Of a stretch of DNA of 64,000 nucleotides, positions 32,768 to 41,284 are shown in pieces (position 1 is the stretch's first letter; the number at the start of each line of letters is the position of its first letter). Source of the DNA: Chryseobacterium gambrini (lineage in GTDB: Bacteria > Bacteroidota > Bacteroidia > Flavobacteriales > Weeksellaceae). Position numbers and translations under genes: made by a program. The DNA lies in assembly GCF_900156825.1 (NCBI RefSeq), contig NZ_FTOV01000003.1, positions 186,001 to 250,000 of the forward strand. The letters are read 5' to 3'. The notes beneath the pieces are model-generated. The model made no database searches. It had not been told where the DNA came from and worked only from the letters and a program-made list of their open reading frames with translations.

Positions 32768-34060
32768 ATGAGCAACGAGCTTCAAAATATAAAAAACCGT
32801 TTCGGAATTATCGGAAACTTTCCGGCTTTAAACCGTGCTTTGGAAAAAGCCATACAGGTCGCACCAACCGACATTTCAGTCCTTGTTATCGGGGAAAGTG
32901 GAGTGGGGAAAGAATTTATTCCGAAAATTATCCATTCAGAATCCAAAAGGAAACATCAGCCTTATATTGTCGTTAACTGTGGAGCAATTCCGGAAGGAAC
33001 GATTGATTCTGAACTGTTCGGACACGAAAAAGGAGCATTTACAGGAGCTACAGCAACCAGAAAAGGATATTTTGAGGTTGCCGATGGCGGAACGATCTTT
33101 TTAGATGAGGTGGGAGAGCTTCCTTTACAGACCCAGGTTCGTTTACTTCGTGTCTTGGAAAGCGGCGAATTTATGAAAGTAGGTTCTTCACAGGTTCAGA
33201 AAACCAATGTAAGAATTGTCGCTGCAACAAATGTGAACATGATGAAGGCAATTCAGGACGGAAGATTCCGGGAAGATCTTTATTACCGTCTCAATACAGT
33301 GCAGATCGATATGCCGCCTTTGCGTGAAAGAAAAGGGGATATTCATTTGCTTTTCAGAAAATTTGCCATCGATTTTGCTGAAAAATACAGAATGCCGGAA
33401 CTTGAACTTGAGCCAAGTGCGGTACATTACATCGAAAATTATACGTTTCCCGGAAATATTCGTCAGTTGAGAAACCTGGTGGAGCAAATGACGGTCGTAG
33501 AAAGGAACAGACACGTAGCCGTTGAAAAACTGGCGGAATATATTCCCATGGAATCACACCTTCCCATGGTTGTCAATACACCAAATACGCCAAAGCAGAA
33601 CGATTTCGGAAGCGAAAGAGAAATCATGTACAAAATTCTATTTGACATGAGAAACGATATTAATGATTTAAAATCCTTAACTTCGGAATTGATAAAAAAT
33701 CGCGGAACATCTGATTTGAGCAGTCACGAGAAAAATTTAATCAACAGAATTTATACTCCTGAAACACAGCAGAATGTGGCTCCCGGTTCTTTACTGTATT
33801 TTGAAAACAATAATAATCATAATCCGGTAGTTCAGAATCCGACAATTATTTCAGAGCCGGACAACAGCTACGAAGATATTGAAGATATTGAAATTGAAGA
33901 AAACAGACCCGAATCTTTATCCCTTCAGAATAATGAAAAAGATCTGATTATCAAAGCATTGGAGAAACATAAAGGAAGAAGAAACAAAGCGGCAGACGAA
34001 CTGGGAATTTCCCAAAGAACTTTATACAGAAAAATAAAACAGTATAACTTAGAAGAATAA
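32768..34060 (+). CDS. Sigma-54-dependent transcriptional activator
   Basis: A 430-residue AAA+ enhancer-binding protein without a receiver domain: the ATPase begins almost at the N-terminus. Walker A is GESGVGKE (42-49) and the sigma-54 contact loop GAFTGA is at 89-94; R-fingers follow in the usual order. After a linker of low complexity (about 270-390), the C-terminus carries a Fis-type HTH (about 393-428, KAADELGISQRTLYRK). Activity must be controlled by the linker or by protein level. In flavobacteria this gene commonly precedes lptE, as here. Confidence 0.92.
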   Translation: MSNELQNIKNRFGIIGNFPALNRALEKAIQVAPTDISVLVIGESGVGKEFIPKIIHSESKRKHQPYIVVNCGAIPEGTIDSELFGHEKGAFTGATATRKGYFEVADGGTIFLDEVGELPLQTQVRLLRVLESGEFMKVGSSQVQKTNVRIVAATNVNMMKAIQDGRFREDLYYRLNTVQIDMPPLRERKGDIHLLFRKFAIDFAEKYRMPELELEPSAVHYIENYTFPGNIRQLRNLVEQMTVVERNRHVAVEKLAEYIPMESHLPMVVNTPNTPKQNDFGSEREIMYKILFDMRNDINDLKSLTSELIKNRGTSDLSSHEKNLINRIYTPETQQNVAPGSLLYFENNNNHNPVVQNPTIISEPDNSYEDIEDIEIEENRPESLSLQNNEKDLIIKALEKHKGRRNKAADELGISQRTLYRKIKQYNLEE

Positions 34061-34078
34061 TAAACTAAAAATTAAATC

Positions 34079-34768
34079 ATGGTGAAAATTAATGCAAAAC
34101 CGGTCAATTTCAAATTAGGAGATTACATCAGCGACGGATACGAATTCTACAAAGCAAATTTTGGAAATTTGTTGGGCGCTTTCTTCCTCGCAATGATCAT
34201 GTCAATCATTCCTTTTTGCGGACTTTTGGCAGTGGGAAATTTTTATAAATATTGCCGTGATTTAAGAGCCGGAAGACAGGTAAGCGCAGGAGATATTTTC
34301 AATTTTGATAATTTCACGCCTTACTTTATGATTCAGCTTATTTTATTCGCCGGAATAATGGTCGTTTATATTCCCATGATTATCATGATGGTCGCAATGG
34401 GAGAACAGGATCCTTCAACCGGGGCTCCTGCTGTTTTTTTCATTTATATGTTCTTTGTGTATGTTGGGATTTTATTCGTAGCCCTGAAAGGTTTTTATAT
34501 GCCCGCTTTAATTTCCCTTGCAGGAGTTACAGAGATTAAACAGGCATGGAAAATCTCTTCGGTGATGAGTAAAGGAAACCTTTGGTCCATCTTTTTATAT
34601 TCACTGGCGGTAGGATTTTTATCTCAGTTAGGAGTTATAGCATGTTTTATTGGCTTGATTTTTACAATACCATTTGCCTATGCTTCTCACTATTTTGCCT
34701 ATGAAGATGCATTGAAGCAGGTTACTTATGATGAAATTCAGGAAATTGGAATTAAAAATGAATTTTAA
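34079..34768 (+). CDS. Polytopic membrane protein, function unknown
   Basis: A 229-residue membrane protein with about five hydrophobic helices (for example 30-50, 85-110, 120-145, 185-215). The N-terminus is basic and cytosolic. The pattern FKLGDYISDGYEFYKANFGNLLGAFF resembles the glycerophosphoryl diester phosphodiesterase membrane domain or YciC-like proteins, a weak likeness. It lies 18 bases after the sigma-54 activator and overlaps lptE by 11 bases, so it is co-transcribed with envelope genes. Confidence 0.7.
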   Translation: MVKINAKPVNFKLGDYISDGYEFYKANFGNLLGAFFLAMIMSIIPFCGLLAVGNFYKYCRDLRAGRQVSAGDIFNFDNFTPYFMIQLILFAGIMVVYIPMIIMMVAMGEQDPSTGAPAVFFIYMFFVYVGILFVALKGFYMPALISLAGVTEIKQAWKISSVMSKGNLWSIFLYSLAVGFLSQLGVIACFIGLIFTIPFAYASHYFAYEDALKQVTYDEIQEIGIKNEF

Positions 34769-35309
34769 AATTAAAAATATTAAAATAGGACAGCCGAAAT
34801 TTTGGCTTTTAGTACTGTGCTTATCAGTGCTGAACTCGTGTTACAGTTTTACGGGATCATCTCTTAAAGATGAAAAAACAATTCAGATCAATGAATTTCC
34901 CAACAATGCTCCTTTGGTAAACCCTACATTGTCACAGCAGTTTTCTACGGATATCCAGAACAGATTCCTTCAGAGAACCACTTTGAAAGGGACGAAGGAA
35001 AATCCGGACATTCTGGTAGAAGGTGAGATTACAGATTATTCCATTACACCCACAACTATTGGTTCCAATACGGTTACCAACCAAAGTACAGGAGGAGTGG
35101 TACAGGAATCCCAGAATAAACTTACCATCACGGTAAAAGTTCATTACGAGAACAAACTTCATCCGGAGTTAAGTTTCGACCGAACATACAGTGATGAGGC
35201 AGTGTTCAACAGCAATCTTTCCCAGTCTCAGATCGAATCTTCACAGGTGAAAATTGCAACGGACAGAATTATAAACAAGATATTTAACGATATTGTAGCG
35301 AATTGGTAA
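34758..35309 (+). CDS. lptE: LPS assembly lipoprotein LptE
   Basis: A 183-residue outer-membrane lipoprotein that plugs LptD for LPS insertion. From the ATG at 34758 the signal peptide ends in the lipobox LNSC (Cys28). An earlier in-frame ATG at 34728 would add ten residues buried in the previous gene and spoil the signal, so 34758 is preferred. The mature part has LptE-type beta-alpha pattern with IQINEFPNNAPLVNPTLSQQF and TDRIINKIFNDIVANW. It overlaps the membrane protein gene by 11 bases; one base separates it from the acidic repeat protein. Confidence 0.88.
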   Translation: MNFKIKNIKIGQPKFWLLVLCLSVLNSCYSFTGSSLKDEKTIQINEFPNNAPLVNPTLSQQFSTDIQNRFLQRTTLKGTKENPDILVEGEITDYSITPTTIGSNTVTNQSTGGVVQESQNKLTITVKVHYENKLHPELSFDRTYSDEAVFNSNLSQSQIESSQVKIATDRIINKIFNDIVANW

Positions 35310-35310
35310 G

Positions 35311-37656
35311 ATGAATCATAGAGTTTTAGAATTATTAAAGACCCCGAAAAACATTCAGTCAGAGGATCTCCATCTTCTGAAAGAAGAGATTAATTCTTTT
35401 CCCTATATTCAGAATATCAGAGCGTTGTATTTGTATGGGGTGCATTTGTATGATAAAGACAATTATCAGAAAGTACTTTCTACAACAGCCGCTTATACCA
35501 CAGATAAAAAAATCCTTTATCAGCTGATTAACGGTAAAATTCAGCAGAAACCAAAACCTGAAATAAAACAGGAACAGGTAAAGGAAAAAAATATTCCTTC
35601 AGAAAATCCGCTTAAGATTTTGTATCAGGCAAAAGCGGGAGGTTTTCCGCTTAAAAGAGAGGAAAATCCTATCATTGAACCTCAACCGGAAATTGTTGAA
35701 GAACCAGTATCGGAAATCGTTAAGCCCGAAGAAGAACCCCGTATTCTTCCGGCTCCGAGAGAAGAAATTAAGCATCTTTACATCAATGGAGAGCGAAACA
35801 GAATTCTGTTCGAAGGAGAAGAAAATTTTCTTGAAGATGATACTTTTGAAACAATTGATCTCGAATCTACACTGGAATCCGGTTCTATCGTAACCCAGAA
35901 AGCTGAGAAAAAAGAAGAGTCTGCTTCGGAAGAAAAGCCGACTGAAAATATTCCGGCTGTAAAAGAAAATGAGGAATTCATTCCTGAAACTACAGTTGAA
36001 GAAGAAAACGTAAATTCTGAAGCTGAACAAGAGGAAACTTCAGATAACTCAGAGTCGGAATCTTCTAAAGAGGAAACTGTATCCGAGATTCAGATTCAGG
36101 AAGAAGAAAATAAATCAACAGAAGAGCAGTCTGATCATATTTCAGATGAAGCTGAAAACGAAGAGCTAAAACCGGCGGAAGAAATTTCAGAATTCACCCC
36201 TGAAACCATTGTTGAAGAGGAAAATCTAAATGCTGAAACTGAAAAAGAAGAAGTTGAAGACCTGTCAGAATTAAGCTTCCATGAAACAGAAGCTTTCCTT
36301 CCGGAAGTACAGGTCTCTGCAAATGAATCTGTTGGAGAACCAAAAAATGAAAGCAGCCAGTCTGAAAATTCAGAAATAATTTCTTCAGAAGAGTCCGCAG
36401 AATTTACGCCTGAAACCATTATTGATGAAGATGAAATTTCATCCGAGAAAGAAGAAAAGGTTGTTCAGAATGATGCTGAACTAAGCTTCCACGGAACAGA
36501 ATCTTTCCTTCCGGAAGTGAAAATTCAGGCAAATACAGAAGAAAAAATTACGGAAGCTCCTCAGCTTAACCTCAATAAACATGAAGACGAAATGCGCCGT
36601 CTCATTGAGGAAGTGGAGAAAAAGATGAAAGAAAAAGCGGCTGCGGAAGAATATAAAAAAGAAGAAGAGCCTGAAAATATCGGTCACGACATCAGTTTTG
36701 CCGAAACCCAAAGTTTTGAAGTAAAACCTGTTGAAACGGAAACTCAGGAAGAAATTAGAACGGAAAATCCAGTAGCAGAAAACAGTTCTGAACAGACAGA
36801 GGAACCAAAAGCCGAAGTCAGTGAAGAAAAAGAAGAAGTTCCGGCAAAAGAAGAAGAAGCGGAAGTTCAGTCTGCGTGGAAACCAATGTCTTTTGATTCC
36901 AATCTTCTGGATTCTCTGATCAGTAAATCTCCCGAAGTTCCTCAGCCTAAAACTGAAGAGCTTAAAACAGATGAAGCTGTGGAAATTCAGCAGCCGGAGA
37001 TTGCAGAGCAGGAGCAAGTTGCAGAAGCCGAAACTGAATCGGATTTCGACGAAGAAAGCATCGTGTCTGAAATTTCAGAAGAAACAACTGAACAAAATAC
37101 CGATGAAGATGTTTCTGAGAATTCAGAAGAAAATAAAGAGGAAGTTCCGGTAATGAACGTTTCGTTTTTCGGATCGGGATGGACGATTCCTCAACCAGAA
37201 AAAGAAAAAATGACAGAAGAACCCAAACAGGAAAGCAAAGAAGAAAAAACAGTTGAAATTCCTGTGGAAAAACCTGCAAAAACAACCAAACCGAATGTCT
37301 TCGACAGCAATGTTCCGGGATTCATCAATACATGGCAAAGCTGGCTGAAAATCGACAGAACGGAAGAAAAACCTAAAGAGGAGAAACCCGATCTGAAAAC
37401 AAAAGTGATTGAGACTTTTATCGAAAACAATCCGAGAATCAGTCAGTTAAAAGAAGAAAGTACCTTTGTCGTGAAAGAAAAAGGAGACGATATCTCGCAT
37501 TTGATGACAGAAACACTGGCAAATCTTTATTTTGAACAGAAATTATACACCAAAGCCATAAAAGCATTTGAAATTCTGATCAAGAAAACCCCTGAAAAGA
37601 AAAAATATTACGAAGGTAAAATTCAGGAAATTAAAGATTTCAGAACCAAAGGATAA
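35311..37656 (+). CDS. Acidic repeat protein with C-terminal TPR-like domain
   Basis: A 781-residue protein dominated by Glu/Lys/Pro/Ser (about 130-700), likely disordered. Within it repeats can be seen: EFxPETxxxEE near 222, 297 and 363, and ELSFHxTExFLPEV near 320 and 390, with a weaker ISFAETQSF near 461. The first 100 residues look helical (tetratricopeptide-like, with SFPYIQNIRALYLYG), and the last 80 hold a clear TPR (LANLYFEQKLYTKAIKAFEILIKKTPE). No signal peptide. It sits directly after lptE; this place is usually taken by a TPR gene in flavobacteria. Role unknown; a scaffold is plausible. Confidence 0.8.
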   Translation: MNHRVLELLKTPKNIQSEDLHLLKEEINSFPYIQNIRALYLYGVHLYDKDNYQKVLSTTAAYTTDKKILYQLINGKIQQKPKPEIKQEQVKEKNIPSENPLKILYQAKAGGFPLKREENPIIEPQPEIVEEPVSEIVKPEEEPRILPAPREEIKHLYINGERNRILFEGEENFLEDDTFETIDLESTLESGSIVTQKAEKKEESASEEKPTENIPAVKENEEFIPETTVEEENVNSEAEQEETSDNSESESSKEETVSEIQIQEEENKSTEEQSDHISDEAENEELKPAEEISEFTPETIVEEENLNAETEKEEVEDLSELSFHETEAFLPEVQVSANESVGEPKNESSQSENSEIISSEESAEFTPETIIDEDEISSEKEEKVVQNDAELSFHGTESFLPEVKIQANTEEKITEAPQLNLNKHEDEMRRLIEEVEKKMKEKAAAEEYKKEEEPENIGHDISFAETQSFEVKPVETETQEEIRTENPVAENSSEQTEEPKAEVSEEKEEVPAKEEEAEVQSAWKPMSFDSNLLDSLISKSPEVPQPKTEELKTDEAVEIQQPEIAEQEQVAEAETESDFDEESIVSEISEETTEQNTDEDVSENSEENKEEVPVMNVSFFGSGWTIPQPEKEKMTEEPKQESKEEKTVEIPVEKPAKTTKPNVFDSNVPGFINTWQSWLKIDRTEEKPKEEKPDLKTKVIETFIENNPRISQLKEESTFVVKEKGDDISHLMTETLANLYFEQKLYTKAIKAFEILIKKTPEKKKYYEGKIQEIKDFRTKG

Positions 37657-37671
37657 CCTAAAAACGAAACA

Positions 37672-37863
37672 ATGAGCTTATTGTCTATTAACGCTTTTCA
37701 TATCCTTTTTGGTGCGGTTGCGGTCATCATCTTATACATTGCGGCAATTGCTGTTCTCTTGAGAACAAAATCTGGAATTCTGCCTTATATGGCGTTAATC
37801 CTTTTTCCCGTCATAGGTCCTTTAGGAATTCTTCTTGGAAATTATAACAGGAAAATAAAATAA
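37672..37863 (+). CDS. Small membrane protein, PLDc_N-like
   Basis: A 63-residue protein with two helices (about 8-28 and 38-56) and a turn RTKSGILPYMALILFPVIGPLG, the pattern of the phospholipase-D-nuclease N-terminal (PLDc_N) membrane domain, which also occurs alone. Last gene of the sigma-54 activator to acidic-protein run; 15 bases after it and followed by a strong terminator. Confidence 0.72.
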   Translation: MSLLSINAFHILFGAVAVIILYIAAIAVLLRTKSGILPYMALILFPVIGPLGILLGNYNRKIK

Positions 37864-37865
37864 AT

Positions 37866-37894
37866 AAAAGAGCGGAAAATTTTTCCGCTCTTTT
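37866..37894. terminator. Bidirectional terminator
   Basis: AAAAGAGCGGAAA and TTTCCGCTCTTTT form a near-perfect stem between convergent genes, with T runs in both directions. Confidence 0.92.
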
Positions 37895-37898
37895 GCTT

Positions 37899-38507
37899 TT
37901 ATGTCTGTTGAGAAAGTTCTTTATTTTTCCTGAATTTCCGCCACAATCTTCGTCCGAACACGATAACACCTATAACGATTATAATAGCGCAGATTCCTGC
38001 AATAATTGGAGCGACCATCGCTAAAAAAGCCATGATTCCCGCTCCGGCTGTTTCTGCGGTTCCGACGACGGAATTTCCCAAACCTCCCGTTGTTACCGTA
38101 GATGCAGCCCGAAGTCCCGCAAATCCAGAACTGATGGTGCCTGCGGTTCCGCCTCCCGCAATTAAAGCTAAAGCCCACTGTGGAAAAGTTCCCAGATCTG
38201 CAAACTGACTGGCAAACAAAACAGAACCCGCAATCGTCGCCATCGGAACAGAAATCGTGTCCAGCAAATGGTCTATAAAAGGAATGTAATAGGCTAAAAT
38301 TTCTACAATGGTTGCAATTCCTGTTGTGATTAAAGTGGGAAGTCCGGAAAGCCATTCAAAATTTTCGCTCATGGGAATCCAGTGCATATAAGAAGCAAGA
38401 CTTACGGCAAACATCGGAAGAAATACCCGGAATCCGCTTGCTGCAGCCAGTCCGATACCAATAAACGCACTCAGAAGATAGGGTAAATAAGGAACGTTGT
38501 CTAACAT
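37899..38507 (-). CDS. DUF4126 family membrane protein
   Basis: A 202-residue membrane protein with about five helices and the family pattern AASGFRVFLPMFAVSLA near the start and ALALIAGGGTAGTISSGFAGLRAASTVTTGG in the middle. The C-terminal tail is basic (RRLWRKFRKNKE). DUF4126 function is unknown. Single gene, followed by the shared terminator. Confidence 0.87.
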   Translation of the reverse strand: MLDNVPYLPYLLSAFIGIGLAAASGFRVFLPMFAVSLASYMHWIPMSENFEWLSGLPTLITTGIATIVEILAYYIPFIDHLLDTISVPMATIAGSVLFASQFADLGTFPQWALALIAGGGTAGTISSGFAGLRAASTVTTGGLGNSVVGTAETAGAGIMAFLAMVAPIIAGICAIIIVIGVIVFGRRLWRKFRKNKELSQQT

Positions 38508-38633
38508 GTTAATTTTCAGATTGATTGTTTTCCCGAAGGTACAAAAAAATAAATTCTGAGAAATTTTCTGATAAAAATACTGTGAATGAAATTCAACTTA
38601 AAAAATAAACGAAAAAATAAGCGATAGAAAAGA

Positions 38634-39008
38634 TTAAGACTTCTTCTGAGCCTGACAAAGCTTAATAAACTGTGCCTCTACATCCTGAAATTTTTCGGGC
38701 ATTTCCGGAGATGCCCAAAACATCATCGCCATTGTTTTATCGCCGAAAGCCTCTTTAAAAAGATCTTTATTCAGACGGTAACATTCTCTTAAAAGCCTTT
38801 TGATACGGTTTCTGTGAACCGCTTTTTTAAAATATTTTTTGGAAACCGAAACCGCAAATTTCGTGCTTTCAACAGGTGTTGTCGGTTTGTTTTTAAGAAT
38901 AATGATTCTCAGATTCCCATTCGTTCTCCATTTACCTTTTTCGAAAAGTAAAGAGATCTCGGTATTTTTCTTGAGTTTTTCGGCTCTGGGATATCTGAAG
39001 TTTGTCAT
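38634..39008 (-). CDS. rnpA: Ribonuclease P protein component
   Basis: A 124-residue basic protein that binds the RNase P RNA and helps process tRNA 5' ends. The signature KKAVHRNRIKRLLRECYRLN (about residues 57-76) includes the RNR motif of the family. rpmH, its usual partner, is not next to it. A 17-bp inverted repeat lies in the gap just upstream. Confidence 0.93.
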   Translation of the reverse strand: MTNFRYPRAEKLKKNTEISLLFEKGKWRTNGNLRIIILKNKPTTPVESTKFAVSVSKKYFKKAVHRNRIKRLLRECYRLNKDLFKEAFGDKTMAMMFWASPEMPEKFQDVEAQFIKLCQAQKKS

Positions 39009-39040
39009 TTACGGACTGTAAAGATAGGATTTGTATGATG

Positions 39041-39107
39041 TTTTTCCCACAGATTTTAAAAATTCAGGCAAAAATATCCGAAACTTTCGCAAAATCTGCG
39101 GGAAAAA
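39041..39107. repeat. REP-like inverted repeat upstream of rnpA
   Basis: TTTTTCCCACAGATTTT (39041-39057) faces AAAATCTGCGGGAAAAA (39091-39107), with one G-U pair in 17 and a 33-base spacer. It fills nearly the whole gap between tcdA and rnpA. It lacks a T run on the minus strand, so it is more like a dispersed palindromic repeat than a standard terminator. Confidence 0.55.
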
Positions 39108-39108
39108 A

Positions 39109-39834
39109 TTAATTTTTCTTGGTTAAATAATTGATGACTTCCGCTGCGGCATACAACCCGAAAATTGCAGGAATAAAGCTGATGGTTCCATAAAAAGACC
39201 GTTTATAATTCGTTCCGTCCGTCATTTTTAAACTGTCGTCTTTTTGCAGCTCATCAGAAAAAACACATTTAAATCCTTTGTTTATTTTTTCTTTTCGAAG
39301 CCTTTTTCTTACCTGTTTTGCGAGATAGCAGTTCTGGGTTTTGCTGATGTCTTTCACCATTACTTTGCTCGGATCTGTTTTTCCTCCGGCTCCCATGGAA
39401 CTCACAAGTTTTATTTTTCTCTTTTTTGCCGCTTTTATAAGGCAAAGCTTAGGCGTTACACTGTCGATACAGTCCAGAACATAATCAAACTTTCCGTTGT
39501 CAAGAATTTCTTCCATTCTTTCAGGATTCAGGAATTCGTTGATTTTGATGAGGTTAAGTTTCGGATTAATATCCAACAACCTTTCGGCAACTACTTCTAC
39601 TTTGTGTTTTCCTACTGTAGAATGCAAAGCGGGTAACTGTCTGTTAATGTTTGTAATATCTACCGTATCGCCGTCCACAATCGTCATGTTTCCGACTCCG
39701 GCTCTTGCAAGAAATTCTGCAGCAAAAGAACCGACACCACCCAAACCGACAACAAGAACTGTTGCTTTATTCAACTTTTCCAAACCTTCCTCCTTTACGA
39801 GAAGCTCCGTTCTTTCCAACCAGTATTTATCCAT
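39109..39834 (-). CDS. tcdA: tRNA threonylcarbamoyladenosine dehydratase TcdA
   Basis: A 241-residue E1-like (ThiF/MoeB) enzyme that cyclises t6A37 to ct6A in tRNA using ATP. The nucleotide site is VVGLGGVGSFAAE (28-40), with NINRQLPA near 62-69, and MGAGGKTDPSKV in the central domain. Length fits TcdA (CsdL) rather than ThiF or MoeB. The partner gene csdE is not visible. It overlaps the TatD-like gene upstream by 8 bases, so the two are translationally linked. Confidence 0.88.
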   Translation of the reverse strand: MDKYWLERTELLVKEEGLEKLNKATVLVVGLGGVGSFAAEFLARAGVGNMTIVDGDTVDITNINRQLPALHSTVGKHKVEVVAERLLDINPKLNLIKINEFLNPERMEEILDNGKFDYVLDCIDSVTPKLCLIKAAKKRKIKLVSSMGAGGKTDPSKVMVKDISKTQNCYLAKQVRKRLRKEKINKGFKCVFSDELQKDDSLKMTDGTNYKRSFYGTISFIPAIFGLYAAAEVINYLTKKN

Positions 39835-40453
39835 TTTTTATTGTCTCTAAATTTTCTGCAATCTGTTTGTTTAAATTTTCCAGCGAAATTCCCTTTATTT
39901 CAGATACTTTCTTATACAATTCTTCGAGGCTGAAATCGTCATTGTCGGTTTCCAGAAAGATTTTATCTAAAGGAGTAATTTTCAAAGTATTTTGCAAAGA
40001 TAAATTATACAAAACCGCTTTTCCAAAACTCAGGTAAAAATTATTTTTCATAAGATCTTCCGCAATCCTTTCCTTTTTATTAAAACCATGAATAATCATG
40101 GGTTGTTCTGCATTTTTTTTAAAAGAAATCACTTCATAAAATTTTCTTACACAATGAATGATCATCGGCTTTTTTACTTCATTCGCAAATTGTATCTGTC
40201 TTAAGAAAACTTCTTCCTGAATCTTCTGATCAGTCTCTACGAAAGAATCCAGACCGCATTCTCCAATCGCGAAACAGTTTTCAGACACCCTATTTTTCAT
40301 CCATTCAAACTGCCTGTCAACAGCATTCACATCAATATCTTTCGGATGTATGCCTATTGAGTACGGAATATCGGTCGGAATCTGTTCAATATCCAGATTG
40401 TAAATTCCGTTTGGCATATTTTTCTTATGATGATGAAAATCAAAAAAATCCAT
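39827..40453 (-). CDS. TatD-family metal-dependent hydrolase
   Basis: A 208-residue TIM-barrel hydrolase of the TatD DNase group. Metal motifs are DFHHH (5-9; usually DxHxH), IGECGLD (about 83-89), MIIHCVRK (about 117-124) and FLETDND near 186. It is shorter than E. coli TatD (260), and the first motif is DFHHH, a variant known in the Bacteroidota branch. Possible roles are DNA 3' trimming or D-Tyr-tRNA deacylation. First gene of the unit with tcdA. Confidence 0.82.
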   Translation of the reverse strand: MDFFDFHHHKKNMPNGIYNLDIEQIPTDIPYSIGIHPKDIDVNAVDRQFEWMKNRVSENCFAIGECGLDSFVETDQKIQEEVFLRQIQFANEVKKPMIIHCVRKFYEVISFKKNAEQPMIIHGFNKKERIAEDLMKNNFYLSFGKAVLYNLSLQNTLKITPLDKIFLETDNDDFSLEELYKKVSEIKGISLENLNKQIAENLETIKNG

Positions 40454-40551
40454 TCATCAAAATTACTATTAATTTAGATTTAACGTAAATTTCTTAAACG
40501 AACGTTTATAAATCTGTTAAAAATTTCTTAACTTTACTCAAAGTGCACTTC

Positions 40552-41181
40552 ATGAAGAAAAAATTTACAGAAAAGCAAATACATATTTTAGATATCGCGG
40601 AAGAGCTTATTGCAAAAAAAGGATATGAGGGAACCTCCGTAAGAGATATTTGTTCAAAGGCAAATATCAACGTCGCGATGATCTCCTATTATTTTGGCTC
40701 GAAGGAAAAGATGATGTCGTATCTTTATCAGTACAGGGTTTTAAAAACAAGAGAGACTTTTTCAGAATTTGCAGATACCATTAAAGACGGAAAACCGGAG
40801 ATGCAGCTGAAAGAAATTATTAAATATATTGTTTCCCAGTTATTTAAATATAATTACTTCCATGGGTTTGTTACGCAGGAGCTTCGCCACACAGAAAATT
40901 TAAAAGATGAACTGCTCGATTTTTATCAGCTCTTCGTTAAAAAATTAGATGAAGTCATTAAAAAAGGAGTGGCTTCAGGCGTTTTTACCTTTACTCCCAA
41001 ACCGGAAGATATTTTAACAACCATTATCGGTTCCACTTTATTTGTGATCCGCAACAGGAATTTTTATGAACTGTATGTTCCTAACAAAAGCGAGGAAACC
41101 TATGCTAAAGAAGCCGAGAAAAAAGTGAGAATGAATCTTTTAATGACGGTTTTTGCCATTTTGGGATACGCTGCAGACTAA
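40552..41181 (+). CDS. TetR-family transcriptional regulator
   Basis: A 209-residue repressor counted from the ATG at 40552; a GTG at 40543 would add three residues and is less likely. The N-terminal HTH (about 8-55) has ILDIAEELIAKKGYEGTSV and the recognition part INVAMISYYFGSKEKMM. The C-terminal ligand domain is all-helical and includes KYIVSQLFKYNYFHGFVTQE. No divergent target gene is obvious: the TatD-like unit runs the other way 98 bases upstream and could be controlled. Confidence 0.9.
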   Translation: MKKKFTEKQIHILDIAEELIAKKGYEGTSVRDICSKANINVAMISYYFGSKEKMMSYLYQYRVLKTRETFSEFADTIKDGKPEMQLKEIIKYIVSQLFKYNYFHGFVTQELRHTENLKDELLDFYQLFVKKLDEVIKKGVASGVFTFTPKPEDILTTIIGSTLFVIRNRNFYELYVPNKSEETYAKEAEKKVRMNLLMTVFAILGYAAD

Positions 41182-41228
41182 AATTACGTTAAATAATCAT
41201 AAAAAAAAATCTATTGGCAAAAAAGTTA

Positions 41229-41236
41229 TATTTTTG
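41229..41236 (+). promoter_or_regulatory. Candidate -7 element for bamD
   Basis: TATTTTTG fits TAnnTTTG and is followed by C, as often in flavobacteria; 48 bases before the start codon. No TTTG at standard spacing. Confidence 0.5.
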
Positions 41237-41284
41237 CAAATTAGTAAATCGGCTGTGTAATCCGAAAACTGTTGAACTTTTTAT

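Noticed and set aside
35599..37430. Multiple long minus-strand frames opposite the acidic protein
   Set aside because: They arise from the GAA/TTC-rich codon use of the acidic protein and are Phe/Ser-rich nonsense.
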